A stretch of DNA of 64,000 bases from NCBI RefSeq assembly GCF_001942495.1, contig NZ_MKZS01000001.1:6061871-6125870 (forward strand). The letters are read 5' to 3'. Below the pieces are notes generated by a model. It was not told where the DNA came from. It searched no databases and saw only the letters and a list, made by a program, of their open reading frames with translations. The translations under genes were made by a program, and so were the position numbers. Below, piece after piece: positions 25,707 to 35,069 of the stretch; position 1 is the first letter of the stretch, and each line of letters starts with the position of its first letter. Source of the stretch: Moorena bouillonii PNG (GTDB taxonomy: Bacteria; Cyanobacteriota; Cyanobacteriia; Cyanobacteriales; Coleofasciculaceae).

Positions 25707-26525
25707 ATGCTTCATCTTAGACAGATGCCTTGGCAATTTCCTCAAAGACTAACCCAATCCCTAGGAGCAATCATAATTCTCCTAGGTTGTATATTAGCAG
25801 TTGGCAAGCTACAGCAACCCCAACTCAATGCCCTCAAACAAAGCTCTAAAAACACTTCACCCGCAGACCTTCAGCGAGATGTAGAAGCAACACAAGTGTA
25901 TCTCAATCTACTTCAGAGACTACCTACATTTGGCTTCGATAATGTATTAGCTGACTGGGTATTTATGAATTTCCTTCAATACTTTGGTGATCAAGACGCT
26001 CGCCGAATTACTAGCTATCAGCTTAGCCCAGAGTACTTTGACGTTATTATAAACCGAGACCCGAAATTTTTAACAGCGTATTTATTTCTATCTAGCAGTA
26101 GCTCATTATATGCAGGAATGCCAGAAAAATCCGTCGCCTTAATGGAAAAAGGACTCCAGTCACTATCCCCTAAAGTTCCAGCTCGGTCTTATTATGTGTG
26201 GCGTTATAAAGGAATTGATGAATTATTATTTTTGGGTGACGCTAAAGCCGCCCAACAATCCTTTGAAAAATCAGCCGATTGGGCAAGTCAATCCCCTGAT
26301 GAACAAAGTCAAAACATTGCTGAACTTTCCCGCAACACTGCTGACTTTATAAGTCGAAATCCTACTAGTAAGATAGCTCAAGTGAGTGCTTGGTCAATGG
26401 TTTTAAATAACTCCCCTGACCCTCGCACTAGCAAAATAGCTATTAGTAGAATTGAAGCCCTAGGTGGTAAAGTTATCATCACACCAGAAGGAGCAGTTAA
26501 AATTAAAATGCCCCAGACAGATTAA
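25707..26525 (+). CDS. Conserved cyanobacterial protein with an N-terminal membrane anchor
   Basis: 272 residues, function not recognised. One hydrophobic segment near the N-terminus (about 17-36, TQSLGAIIILLGCILAVGKL) would anchor it. The rest is helical, with repeats resembling tetratricopeptides (FLTAYLFLSSSSSLYAGMPEKSVALMEKGLQ, AARQSFEKSADWA-like). This suggests a scaffold for complex assembly, by analogy only. It follows pcrA by 32 bp and may be co-transcribed. The first codons contain a second Met (MPWQF) that is also possible. Confidence 0.8.
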   Translation: MLHLRQMPWQFPQRLTQSLGAIIILLGCILAVGKLQQPQLNALKQSSKNTSPADLQRDVEATQVYLNLLQRLPTFGFDNVLADWVFMNFLQYFGDQDARRITSYQLSPEYFDVIINRDPKFLTAYLFLSSSSSLYAGMPEKSVALMEKGLQSLSPKVPARSYYVWRYKGIDELLFLGDAKAAQQSFEKSADWASQSPDEQSQNIAELSRNTADFISRNPTSKIAQVSAWSMVLNNSPDPRTSKIAISRIEALGGKVIITPEGAVKIKMPQTD

Positions 26526-26795
26526 TAGTGTTTAAGGTTAGAAGGTTGTTCGCGTAGCGTGGCCAAAGGCCAAGGTTTGAAGGTTGTTCGCGTAGCGTGG
26601 CCAAAGGCCAAGGTTTGAAGGTTGTTCGCGTAGCGTGGCCAAAGGCCAAGGTTAGAAGGTTGTTCGCGTAGCGTGGCCAATAGGCCAAGGTTAGAAGGTT
26701 TAAGGTTAGAAGGTTTAAGGTTAGAAGGTTAGAAGGTTAGAAGGTTTAAGGTTTAAGGTTAGAAGGTTTAAGGTTAGAAGGTTTAAGGTTGACGA
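26526..26795. repeat. ~47-bp composite tandem repeat with GTTCGCGTAGCGTGGCC
   Basis: Four tandem units each contain AAGGTTGTTCGCGTAGCG, TGGCCAAAGGCC and AAGGTTTG or AAGGTTAG (about 26536-26690), then AGAAGGTTTAAGGTT heptamer/octamer variants to about 26795, then CATTACC heptamers (about 26808-26835). No gene. Confidence 0.9.
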
Positions 26796-26866
26796 CTCGG
26801 ATATCGCCATTACCCATTACCCATTACCCATTACCAAAAAAACGACACTCATTTCTATCAACATGG

Positions 26867-27361
26867 CTATATAATTGCTATTAGTAACTGATTTAGTAAT
26901 AACCCTACACTAAAACCTGTTAGAGAAACCCCACAGATAATCCAGAAAGCCTGCCATTCACCGTATCCTTCTGTTTGAAGATCTAATCTGGTTAAGGCAG
27001 CAGCAGCAATCAGCACCAGGATACGGCTAGAATAATGAATCCAGCGCAGGATGATAACGCCTAGGAAAGAGCTGAAAATTACGGAAACAAAAGCTTTAGC
27101 ATCAGATTTCATCCAAGTCCCGTACAATTTTCTAATCTGATACACTGGAGCAGTTATAGCCAAAGCCATCAACAAGATATAAACTGCTCCGATCAGCCAG
27201 AGCCATACCGATACCTTAAATAAGGAAAGATCTGAGCCTGATGTAGTGTGTTCTACCGTAATCAATTCCTGATAGTCAACAGATATCATCCAGCCAAAAA
27301 TACTATGGCTTAACAGAAGAATTGATAATGGAAGCCAAGGCAGTTTTTTAATTAACCACAT
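26867..27361 (-). CDS. Multi-pass membrane protein, unknown function
   Basis: 164 residues with about four transmembrane helices (8-26, 49-70, 91-122 and 137-163) and basic loops (YQIRKLYGTWMKSDAK). I do not recognise a family. It is AT-rich and stands alone, with a short inverted repeat AATCCCACG...CGTGGGATT 12 bp upstream of its start (27373-27399). Most likely a genuine gene of unknown role. Confidence 0.65.
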   Translation of the reverse strand: MWLIKKLPWLPLSILLLSHSIFGWMISVDYQELITVEHTTSGSDLSLFKVSVWLWLIGAVYILLMALAITAPVYQIRKLYGTWMKSDAKAFVSVIFSSFLGVIILRWIHYSSRILVLIAAAALTRLDLQTEGYGEWQAFWIICGVSLTGFSVGLLLNQLLIAII

Positions 27362-27709
27362 TTAATTTAAAGAATCCCACGACTAAAATGCGTGGGATTT
27401 GAGGTCATTAATCATTAGTCTTTTCTTAATTTTTAATTGGTAATTGCTAATTGCTAATTTTGAATTGTAAATTTACAACTTACAATTAACCATTGGCTAT
27501 TTGTAAATAACCAATGACTAATGACTAATCACCAATGAGTTAGTAGGTCAGCTGTCAGCTGACAGCTGACGTAACAGAGATTAAACGAATGCTTACCTGT
27601 TTTATTCAAAAGCTGTTCAGTGTAGCTTGCCCTATGCCCATAAGCACCTCAAGTAGCGTGCGCGTAGCGCATTAGCTGATAGCTGATAGCTGATAGCTGA
27701 TAGCTTACC
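27362..27709. other. 348-bp gap with short hairpin and dispersed repeats
   Basis: Contains the hairpin AATCCCACG (27373-27381)/CGTGGGATT (27391-27399), a GTCAGCTGTCAGCTGACAGC block (27548 on), a CACCTCAAGTAGCG...GTAGCGCAT box (27645-27672) and GATAGCT heptamers (about 27676-27705) just before the end of apcD. Confidence 0.7.
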
Positions 27710-28204
27710 TTAGGACTTAGGAGACATTGCTTGAATAATGTAATCGAAGTAGGGACCTGTCAGGTCAGCATCCTCATCGGTTAGGATTCCCAAAGATGCC
27801 TCTTTTAAGCAATTTATCGCTTCTGACATCCCTGCCATTGGCACACCTAGGGCATTATACATTTCTCTTGCCCCGATGATACCAATGTCTTCAATAGGTT
27901 TCTGATCACCAGCAAGTACACCATAGGTGACCAACCGCAAGTACCAACCATAGTCCCGTAAACACTGATTCCGTTCACGCTGACCATAGGCATTGCCTCC
28001 TGGTGCTATGAAGTCAGGGCGTTTCTGCCACAGCTGACTGCTGGCTTTTTGTACAATCTTTTTTTCATTCTCCGACAGGGTGGCAGCAATGCGCAATCGC
28101 TGCTCACCACTTTGCAAAAAATCATTGATACTTCTGAGTTCACCAGAGCTGAGGTATCTCAGCTCGTCGTCGGCTTTGAGAATGACTTGACTAACTACAC
28201 TCAT
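27710..28204 (-). CDS. apcD: Allophycocyanin alpha-B subunit (ApcD)
   Basis: Minor core biliprotein of the phycobilisome that serves as a terminal emitter, passing energy mainly towards photosystem I. 164 residues with the biliprotein globin fold. Cys81 in [13 protein letters not shown] is the phycocyanobilin attachment site, and the N-terminal [17 protein letters not shown] and FDYIIQAMS near the C-terminus are ApcD-type rather than ApcA. It is a single gene away from any apcABC operon, as is usual for apcD. The ATG at 28204 has no strong ribosome site. Downstream lies a repeat block. Confidence 0.95.
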   Translation of the reverse strand: MSVVSQVILKADDELRYLSSGELRSINDFLQSGEQRLRIAATLSENEKKIVQKASSQLWQKRPDFIAPGGNAYGQRERNQCLRDYGWYLRLVTYGVLAGDQKPIEDIGIIGAREMYNALGVPMAGMSEAINCLKEASLGILTDEDADLTGPYFDYIIQAMSPKS

Positions 28205-28671
28205 GTTATTAGTTTATGGAGTTTTTTATTGAGTTACTCAGGCGATTCATCCCAAGCTAAATTACAGATTTTAGCTCGGGACTTCTTGCCAGAACTTTTA
28301 ATTAGTAGTTTACCGACTTTGGGTGACACAACGGAAGGGCATTGGGCATAAGATCAACAAATAGAGCAAAACCCATGCATGCTTGCATCGATAGTCTCTT
28401 TCCCCTCTTACCCCATCCTTTACATCCCCTCGAACCATCCGTTGCCCCCTCTTGGCATCTGTAGCTCGTATTAAAACAAAACTATCAGGATTTACGCAAA
28501 ACTGCTCACCAAAGGCTATAAGTACTAAGGTACCTTAATAATGCACTGTACAGGTAGCGAGGGGTGCGCCGACCTGAGGGGATTTCTACCATGAGCGACT
28601 GAATCCGATCTCTGTACTCTCTACTCCCTACTCCCTACTCCCTACTCCCTACTCCCTATTCCCTGTGCTAT
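28205..28671. other. 467-bp divergent gap between apcD and rlmD
   Basis: Presumably holds the apcD promoter, but no element was recognised. CTACTCC heptamers (about 28617-28658) lie immediately before rlmD. A 100-codon plus-strand frame (28049-28351) overlaps apcD antisense and is rejected. Confidence 0.5.
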
Positions 28672-30060
28672 ATGATGCCAATGATGATAACTAATGAGCC
28701 CAGCCCTGAGTGTTGGCAACAAGGTCAACTGATTGAGGTCATGATTACAGACCTCAGTGATAGTGGTGATGGCGTTGGACGGCTAGGAAATCGGGTGGTT
28801 TTTGTTCCAGATACTGTCACAGGGGATAAAGCTTTGGTGCGCCTGATTCGGGTCAAACCTAACTATGCCACTGGTAAGTTACACCAACTGTTGCTGGAAT
28901 CTCCTAATCGTGTTCATCCCAGATGTATCGTGGCGAATAAGTGTGGTGGTTGTCAATGGCAGCATGTGAGCTGGAACTATCAGCAGTTGGCGAAGCAAAA
29001 TCAGGTGATTCAAGCCCTCAAACGCATTGGTGGATTTAGCGAACCCGCCGTAGCACCAATCTTAACCGCAGATTCTCCCTTGGGCTATCGAAACAAAGCT
29101 ACCTATCCCCTTAAACGCTCAGCAACGGGTTCAGTTCAAGCGGGTTACTACCAAAAAGGTAGCCACCAGCTGATTAATCTTAATCAATGCCCCGTGCAAG
29201 ACCAGCGTTTGAATCCCCTGCTAGGGGAAATTAAGCAGGATATGGAGCAATTGGGGTGGTCGATATACAACGAAAGCCGCCACCAAGGAAGATTGCGTCA
29301 CCTTTCGTTACAGATTGGGAAACACACTGGCGAGATGTTGCTAACCTTGGTCACAACAGATCTGAATTTAAAAGACTTGGATGTCCAAGGGCAAAATTGG
29401 CTAAATCGTTATCCCCAACTGGTTGGTGTTTGTGTGAATCATAACCCCCACCGCAGTAATGTCATTTTTGGTTCCCAAACCTATTGTGTTGCCGGTCAGC
29501 CATACTTGACAGAGAACTTTGCTGGTCTTGAGTTGCGGCTGCGACCAGATACATTTTTCCAAGTTAATACTCAAGCAGCTGAGGTTTTGTTAAACCTAAT
29601 CATTAAACAGCTAGCCCTCAAGGGGGATGAATGTGTAGTTGATGCTTACTGTGGCATTGGGACGTTTACTCTACCCCTTGCTCAACAGGTACGCCAAGCT
29701 ATCGGTATGGAAGTGCAAGCCGCATCGGTAGAGCAAGCTGAGCAGAATGCCTTGATTAATGGGATCACTAATGTAAAATTTCAGGCGGGATCAGTGGAGC
29801 AGTTACTCTCCCAGTTGACTATAGCGCCAGATATTGTAATACTTGACCCACCCCGTAAGGGATGTTCTCCGGCTGTGATTGACATGCTTAGGCAAGTGGC
29901 ACCAAAACGGATCGTTTATATTAGCTGTAAGCCAGCTACCCTAGCACGAGACCTCAAACTCCTTTGCCTCAACGGTTACTACCAGTTAACCCACATCCAA
30001 CCTGCTGACTTCTTTCCTCAAACCTCCCATGTTGAATGTGCTGCTTTTCTTGAGCACTGA
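28672..30060 (+). CDS. rlmD: 23S rRNA (uracil-C5)-methyltransferase RlmD-type
   Basis: SAM-dependent RNA m5U methyltransferase, 462 residues. An N-terminal TRAM domain (about 17-80; IEVMITDLSDSGDGVGRL) is followed by Cys residues for a [4Fe-4S] cluster (CIVANKCGGCQWQHV and the later NQCPVQD). Methylase motifs are VVDAYCGIGTFTLPLA, VILDPPRKGC and the catalytic Cys in YISCKPATLARDL; the protein ends ADFFPQTSHVECAAFLEH. Several Met codons cluster at the start (MMPMM), so the exact start is uncertain. It stands next to a heptamer array. Confidence 0.94.
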   Translation: MMPMMITNEPSPECWQQGQLIEVMITDLSDSGDGVGRLGNRVVFVPDTVTGDKALVRLIRVKPNYATGKLHQLLLESPNRVHPRCIVANKCGGCQWQHVSWNYQQLAKQNQVIQALKRIGGFSEPAVAPILTADSPLGYRNKATYPLKRSATGSVQAGYYQKGSHQLINLNQCPVQDQRLNPLLGEIKQDMEQLGWSIYNESRHQGRLRHLSLQIGKHTGEMLLTLVTTDLNLKDLDVQGQNWLNRYPQLVGVCVNHNPHRSNVIFGSQTYCVAGQPYLTENFAGLELRLRPDTFFQVNTQAAEVLLNLIIKQLALKGDECVVDAYCGIGTFTLPLAQQVRQAIGMEVQAASVEQAEQNALINGITNVKFQAGSVEQLLSQLTIAPDIVILDPPRKGCSPAVIDMLRQVAPKRIVYISCKPATLARDLKLLCLNGYYQLTHIQPADFFPQTSHVECAAFLEH

Positions 30061-30641
30061 TATCCGCGTTGCCCAATTGTCCAACACCTAAGGCTAATGG
30101 CTGATTGGTGATGGACAATTGGTAGCCTACCCAACGGTTGCATGGGCGTAGAAATAGTTTGTTTATGTATAGTCTTTATATATAGACTCAATTATCTACA
30201 TCAATTATTTACCTATTTGACTGGTATTTCATGAGGAAAATACCCAGAAGGGTCTGGTCTGGGCGAAAATTTTCTGATACTATAGACGTAGGGAATCAGA
30301 AATAAACAAGGTTACAGAATATGAGTAACGCTAAATTAGCATAGGGCTATTTAGGCATTTTTGCCATTGAGCTGATTTGCCATTGAGCTGATAGGTACAG
30401 CAGCAACAATAAACTTATTGAAATAATCAACATAATAATTAACCATGGAGAGGTTGTAGTTTAGCTATGCCACCAGAAATCTTTATTTCTGAATATAGAA
30501 GCCAACCTCAAGAAATCGAGAGTTCCTAGTCCGGTGAGCCCTGAGCACGATTCAGCCGTGCTTAGGGGTAAACCGATCAAAATCAGGGATCTAGCCTCCT
30601 ATTAGATCAAGTCCACCAAAAAAAAGCTAGGGGTTTCTTGA
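30061..30641. other. 581-bp gap: possible structured leader of the anti-sigma gene
   Basis: A hairpin CCCTGAGCACG (30539-30549)/CGTGCTTAGGG (30557-30567, one G-U pair) lies 75 bp before the anti-sigma gene start. A 20-codon frame (30467-30529; MPPEIFISEYRSQPQEIESS) lies just upstream, with GGAGAGG 13 bases before its ATG. Its reality as a leader peptide is doubtful. The rest shows nothing recognisable. Confidence 0.35.
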
Positions 30642-31088
30642 GTGATTGCCACATCTTTGAGTCCGGCTGAGTGCGGTTGGGAAACGGTTAGCTTTGCTTC
30701 TACCCTTTACCTTTGCCCGATCCTAGATTTGCTTCTTGAACAAATTCCCAATAAATGGCAACCGGAACTCCGGCTGGGATTACAAGAAGCATTAGTCAAT
30801 GCAGCAAAGCACGGTAATAATTTAGACCCAAGTAAGACCGTAGAGGTTCAATTTTCAGTAGTCAATGGTGAATATTGGTGGGTAATTTCAGATGAAGGAT
30901 CTGGTTTTCCCAATGGTGATGACCAAGAGAGTCCCGATGTATGCCTACCCTGCGATGAATCAGAAAGCGGTAGAGGAATGAGTCTGCTTCACCAAATCTT
31001 CGATCAAGTCCTCTGGAACAACCAGGGCACAGAAATTAGACTTTGTAAACAAGTCAACCACCCCTCTAAGCGCCCCCTATTGTCTTAA
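30642..31088 (+). CDS. Anti-sigma regulatory factor-type ATPase (RsbW-like)
   Basis: 148 residues, a stand-alone HATPase_c domain as in Ser/Thr kinases of anti-sigma factors. N box: LGLQEALVNAAKHGNN (about 46-61); G1 box: VISDEGSGFP; G2 region: SGRGMSLLHQIFDQV. These motifs are intact. It would bind ATP and act by phosphorylating or sequestering a partner (anti-sigma antagonist or sigma factor) not seen here. The start is GTG, with CTAGGGG about nine bases upstream. A hairpin and short frame precede it. Confidence 0.9.
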   Translation: MIATSLSPAECGWETVSFASTLYLCPILDLLLEQIPNKWQPELRLGLQEALVNAAKHGNNLDPSKTVEVQFSVVNGEYWWVISDEGSGFPNGDDQESPDVCLPCDESESGRGMSLLHQIFDQVLWNNQGTEIRLCKQVNHPSKRPLLS

Positions 31089-31112
31089 GCACCTATTTTA
31101 CTTAGGGTTTGG

Positions 31113-31400
31113 TTACTTAGGGTTTCGTGTCCCATGAGTTGGACAGGGTGGAGCGGAAATAGAGCGGTCTAGCCATCCAGATGCTTGGCGCAATCGTTCA
31201 AGGGCTTCTTCTGGATGTTCATTGAGCAGAAATACCAAAGCAGCAGCAGCTTGCTCACTGGCTCGGGCAGAGCGGTTAGACTTTAGGCGATGCCAATCAT
31301 TGGGCCTGATCGCCAGACGCTCTGCTAAAGCTTGAGCCAATTCCAGAGTGCTAGGTTCGATCTTAGCATCAGTTTTGGGTAATTGGATGGATTCAGGCAT
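31113..31400 (-). CDS. Small conserved cyanobacterial protein (DUF6439-like)
   Basis: 95 residues, helical and soluble, with LAQALAERLAIRPNDWHRLKSNRSARASEQAAAALVFLL in the middle and a LNEHPEEALERLRQASGWLDRSI segment after it. I believe it corresponds to a small cyanobacterial domain of unknown function (DUF6439), without certainty. It is convergent with the anti-sigma ATPase and divergent from the coiled-coil gene. The ATG at 31400 is the only reasonable start. Confidence 0.72.
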   Translation of the reverse strand: MPESIQLPKTDAKIEPSTLELAQALAERLAIRPNDWHRLKSNRSARASEQAAAALVFLLNEHPEEALERLRQASGWLDRSISAPPCPTHGTRNPK

Positions 31401-31481
31401 TGTTTTTTGAGTGCTGAGTGGGGGAGTGTGTCAGTGCTTACCAACTCAAGACTATTTTAACTTAGGATTTACGATTGCTAT

Positions 31482-31925
31482 ATGCCTCCAGAATCGTTTC
31501 AATCATCTTACCGTAATTCAGGAAAAAATAGAGAGGATCAAGAAGATGTTGCTGAGTTTGAAGAGGAATTGGCAGAAATAGAGCGATCGCTTAATACTCT
31601 CAAGAAACGTTATACTCAGGTTGAGCGGGATCAGCGACAGCAAGCTCAACTCCAGGAGCGTCGAGAGCAAGTTAGGAAAGACTTGCGCAAGACTAAAAGT
31701 AATCAGACTAATAGTAATAAGACTAAAACTACTAATACTAAAACTAATCGACAAGCCCTAAAGGCTGAGTTAAGGCAAATCCAGGAACAACTGGAAGTCT
31801 TGGAGCTCAATTTAGAGAGTCAGTTGTTTTCTTGGCATAGTCTACGGGAACCGTTTTGGCATGGAGTGCGGTTTGGGGGATTGGGGTTGGTGATTGGTTG
31901 GATACTTAGGTCTTGTGTTAGTTAG
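31482..31925 (+). CDS. Coiled-coil protein with C-terminal membrane segment
   Basis: 147 residues. Two predicted coiled-coil stretches (about 18-70, EEELAEIERSLNTLKKRYTQVE; and 93-115, LKAELRQIQEQLEVLELNLE) flank a Lys/Asn/Thr-rich linker (SNQTNSNKTKTTNTKTN). A tail-anchor-like hydrophobic end (FGGLGLVIGWILRSCVS, 130-147) closes it. No family recognised; the arrangement suggests a membrane-tethered structural or docking protein. ATG start at 31482. Confidence 0.75.
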   Translation: MPPESFQSSYRNSGKNREDQEDVAEFEEELAEIERSLNTLKKRYTQVERDQRQQAQLQERREQVRKDLRKTKSNQTNSNKTKTTNTKTNRQALKAELRQIQEQLEVLELNLESQLFSWHSLREPFWHGVRFGGLGLVIGWILRSCVS

Positions 31926-31953
31926 TTAATTGTTGAAGGTTGTTCTTGTGCGC

Positions 31954-33294
31954 CTAAAGCTTAATTCTTAATCCTCGCATCGAATAATCCAATAACTCCA
32001 TCGGATGCATTAAGGTAATGTCTTTTCCTTGCAGCTGCAAATGCTTTTTGATCTGCAATGAACAGCCTGGATTCGGGGAAGCAATCAACTCTGCGCCAGT
32101 ATTCAATAAATTATTCACCTTCTGCTGTCCCAGCTCATCCGCTACTTCCGGTTGCAGCATGTTGTAAACTCCAGCACTACCGCAACACAAGGCGGCATCC
32201 ATCGGTTCCCGTAAAGTCACTCCTGGAATTTGTCGCAATAACTGTCTCGGTTGTACACTAATCTTCTGTCCATGTAATAGGTGACAAGCATCCTGATAGA
32301 CAATAGTTAATGGCTCATCCCTAAGGGGTGAAAGGGTTGCAGTTAGTCCCACACTAACTAGAAACTCTTGGGCATCCTTTACCTTACCCGCAAATTCCTG
32401 AGCTTTTTGGGCATACTCGGGGTCATCTTCCAGGATGTGACCATACTCCTTCAAGGTATGACCGCAGCCAGCAGCATTAATAATGATGGCATCAACTTCT
32501 GTCCCCTCAAAACTATCAATCATCTGTCGTGCTAAGGCTTGAGCTTGCTTGGTTTCTCCTTGGTGTTCTGGCAAAGCGGCACAACAGCCCTGAGTTTTGG
32601 GAATCACCACTTCACAGCCATTGGCGGTCAACACCCTGACTGTTGCTTCATTCACTGGGGAGAAAAACAACCGTTGCACACAGCCAAGTATTACCCCTAC
32701 CCGGTAACGCTTCTTACCCACAGCGGGAATAACATCGGGCAAATTATCCCGAAACGACTCTAGAGTAACTTTTGGCAGCATTGACTCCATGGCTGCTAAC
32801 CGAGGAGATAGCAGTTTGAGCCAATTCGTAGAGCGCACTAATTTCTGCACGCCCAAGGTCTGGTAGAGATATAAAGGAAACAATAATGAACGCAATCGCC
32901 CCGGATAGGGAAACAAGCTAAAAATTAGCTGTCTAAACAGGGAATCTGGAAAACTACGAGGCTGATTTCGCTGAACTTGATGACGAGTGGCGGAGATTAG
33001 CTTATCGTACTCAACCCCAGACGGACAAGTTGTCACACAAGCCAAACATCCCAAACAAGAATCAAAATGTTGTGTGCTCCCCTCGGCCAGGGGAGCTTGC
33101 CCTTGACTAATTGCATTCATTAAATAGATCCGACCCCGAGGGGAATCCATCTCTTTGCCAAGCACCCGGTAACTTGGACAGGTAGAAAGACAAAAGCCAC
33201 AATGAACGCAGGAATCAATCAATTCCTGCTTGGGCGGTTTTTCAGCATCAAAACCATTTTGCTTATTCGTGGTTAGTTGTTGGATATTGGTCAT
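31954..33294 (-). CDS. glcF: Glycolate oxidase iron-sulfur subunit GlcF
   Basis: Electron-transfer subunit of the GlcDEF-type glycolate dehydrogenase, which oxidises photorespiratory glycolate to glyoxylate. 446 residues. Two [4Fe-4S] motifs occur near the N-terminus: CVHCGFCLSTCPS and CLGCLACVTTCPS. Two cysteine-rich CCG domains follow (GCCAALPEHQGE; CHLLHGQ...ALCCGSAGVYN). ATG start at 33294. It lies downstream of glcE on the same strand but across a 305-bp repeat block. The flavin subunit GlcD is not in the window. Confidence 0.93.
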   Translation of the reverse strand: MTNIQQLTTNKQNGFDAEKPPKQELIDSCVHCGFCLSTCPSYRVLGKEMDSPRGRIYLMNAISQGQAPLAEGSTQHFDSCLGCLACVTTCPSGVEYDKLISATRHQVQRNQPRSFPDSLFRQLIFSLFPYPGRLRSLLFPLYLYQTLGVQKLVRSTNWLKLLSPRLAAMESMLPKVTLESFRDNLPDVIPAVGKKRYRVGVILGCVQRLFFSPVNEATVRVLTANGCEVVIPKTQGCCAALPEHQGETKQAQALARQMIDSFEGTEVDAIIINAAGCGHTLKEYGHILEDDPEYAQKAQEFAGKVKDAQEFLVSVGLTATLSPLRDEPLTIVYQDACHLLHGQKISVQPRQLLRQIPGVTLREPMDAALCCGSAGVYNMLQPEVADELGQQKVNNLLNTGAELIASPNPGCSLQIKKHLQLQGKDITLMHPMELLDYSMRGLRIKL

Positions 33295-33299
33295 TTTTA

Positions 33300-33592
33300 A
33301 AGGTTTAAGGTTGTAATGTTGAAGGTTTAAGGTTGGAAGGTTTAAGGTTTAAGGTTGTAATGTTGAAGGTTTAAGGTTGGAAGGTTTAAGGTTGTAATGT
33401 TGAAGGTTGAAGGTTGAAGGTTTAAGGTTTACTGGTGAATGGTGATTGGGAATTTATCATTTATGATTGATATAGCGTTTATGATAGTTATAAGATACTT
33501 TCAAGTTTTTTACCCCGACTCCCGACTCCCGACTCCTGACTCCCGACTCCCGACTTCCGACTCCCGACTCCCGACTCCCGACTCCCTAAAAC
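33300..33592. repeat. AAGGTTTAAGGTT and CCCGACT heptamer arrays
   Basis: Between glcE and glcF: AAGGTTTAAGGTTGTAATGTTG-type units (33300-33430) and about ten CCCGACT/CTCCCGA heptamers (33513-33585). Together they fill the 305-bp gap; no gene. Confidence 0.9.
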
Positions 33593-33599
33593 CCATAAA

Positions 33600-34907
33600 T
33601 CAAATTCCTCCAATAAATCGACCAGGACTTAAAACATTTTCTGGGTCAAACTTTTGTTTAATTCCACGCATTACCTCTAATCCATTACCTTGATATCCCC
33701 AAACATCTAACTCCTGCTTCAAGGTTATGGGAGCTTCTAATACTGTCATAAATCCTTGTTCAGTTTGACAATAGTTGCGCATAGTTTTAATCATTTCTGA
33801 ACTAACTGCTTGGGATTCAAACCACACTTTACCTAAGCCACTTCTAACATGAATCAATCCCAATCCTCCTAAGCTTTCCAAGGTGTTCAATGTCTTAGCC
33901 GCAGCAGTTGGTAATACTCCTATTTTGCAGACAATTGTTGAGGGGTGTCCCGATTTCCCAATTGAGTTTGCCAATGATTCCCATAGACTGGTGTCATCAC
34001 CGTTACTATAAAAACTATTCCGTAACCCTAACTGTTCTGCAACTGACTGTATTCGAGCACATTGCTCCTTGACACTGTCTGCTACACTTTGGAACCTTAC
34101 CATCAATCCCATCTCCTGACCAATCCCTAATTCTGTGACTAACTTAGGGGATAATAAATCTAGTGCTGTGGGAGTCAAGGCTGAGGCTAATACTGTTTTT
34201 ACAGCTGAGGCAATTCCATCCATTTCACCTGTCAACACAATAGTTTCTGCTGCTTGTGGTATTGGATATAGCCGAAAGGTTGCCTGAGTGATAATTCCGA
34301 GGGTGCCATAGGAGCCAGTAAACAGCTTCATCAAATCATATCCAGCCACATTCTTTACCACTCGACCCCCGGCTTTAGCGATTTGTCCATCACTGCGGAC
34401 AAAGGAAATGCCGAGCAACATATCCCGAACCCCTCCATAGCGTTGACTTAGGGAGCCGCTGTCTGCGGTAGCAATAATACCTCCAATGGTCGCTTCTTGG
34501 GGATTAGCTGGATCTAATGCTAGAAATTGACCGGTTTTTGATAAAATTGCTTGTAAGTCAGCTAATTTTACTCCGGCTTCTACGGTAACTGTCAAGTCTC
34601 CTACGGCGTGGTCAATGATTTGGTTTAGGTGCTTGGTACTAACTACCACATCAATGTCTTTACCGATACCTCCCCAGCCTAATTTACTGCCGTTACCACA
34701 GGGGAGGAGATGATAATGTTGGGAATGAGCTAGACCTATGACTTGGGCTAGTTGCTCGGGTGTGCTAGGGTAAATGATACTCTTGGGAAGGGTGTCGGGA
34801 GCAATGGCTGGTTTGATTCGCTCTTGCCAGCTTGGGTCTAGGTTTTCCCAGGTGTAGATATTGGAATTTTCGACAATTGGTTCGAGGGTTGAAGCGATCG
34901 CATTCAT
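33600..34907 (-). CDS. glcE: Glycolate oxidase FAD-binding subunit GlcE-like
   Basis: 435-residue FAD-linked oxidoreductase with the FAD_binding_4 fold. Residues include LPCGNGSKLGWGG (about 67-79), AGVKLADLQAILSKTGQFLALDPANP, ATIGGIIATADSG and VKNVAGYDLMKLFTGSYGTLGIIT. The protein is shorter than GlcD and ends with the GlcE-type LSPGRFIGGI. With GlcF it would carry glycolate electrons to the quinone pool. ATG at 34907 followed by MNAIASTLEPIVEN; no strong ribosome site. Same strand as glcF. Confidence 0.9.
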   Translation of the reverse strand: MNAIASTLEPIVENSNIYTWENLDPSWQERIKPAIAPDTLPKSIIYPSTPEQLAQVIGLAHSQHYHLLPCGNGSKLGWGGIGKDIDVVVSTKHLNQIIDHAVGDLTVTVEAGVKLADLQAILSKTGQFLALDPANPQEATIGGIIATADSGSLSQRYGGVRDMLLGISFVRSDGQIAKAGGRVVKNVAGYDLMKLFTGSYGTLGIITQATFRLYPIPQAAETIVLTGEMDGIASAVKTVLASALTPTALDLLSPKLVTELGIGQEMGLMVRFQSVADSVKEQCARIQSVAEQLGLRNSFYSNGDDTSLWESLANSIGKSGHPSTIVCKIGVLPTAAAKTLNTLESLGGLGLIHVRSGLGKVWFESQAVSSEMIKTMRNYCQTEQGFMTVLEAPITLKQELDVWGYQGNGLEVMRGIKQKFDPENVLSPGRFIGGI

Positions 34908-35069
34908 AGAAGTTGAGGGGGTTTGTTGATCAGATTGTGGGATAATCCATATAGTAATAGTAAAGGATTGGTGAACAAAAACAGATCCTGATCGTCTTTC
35001 CTATCAGCCCATAACTGTGTGTTAGAGGTAAAAATAGGACAGCCAACCTTTGATTAAGAGAAAGCGGAA

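Noticed and set aside
28049-28351. 100-codon frame antisense to apcD
   Set aside because: A shadow of apcD with no ribosome site.
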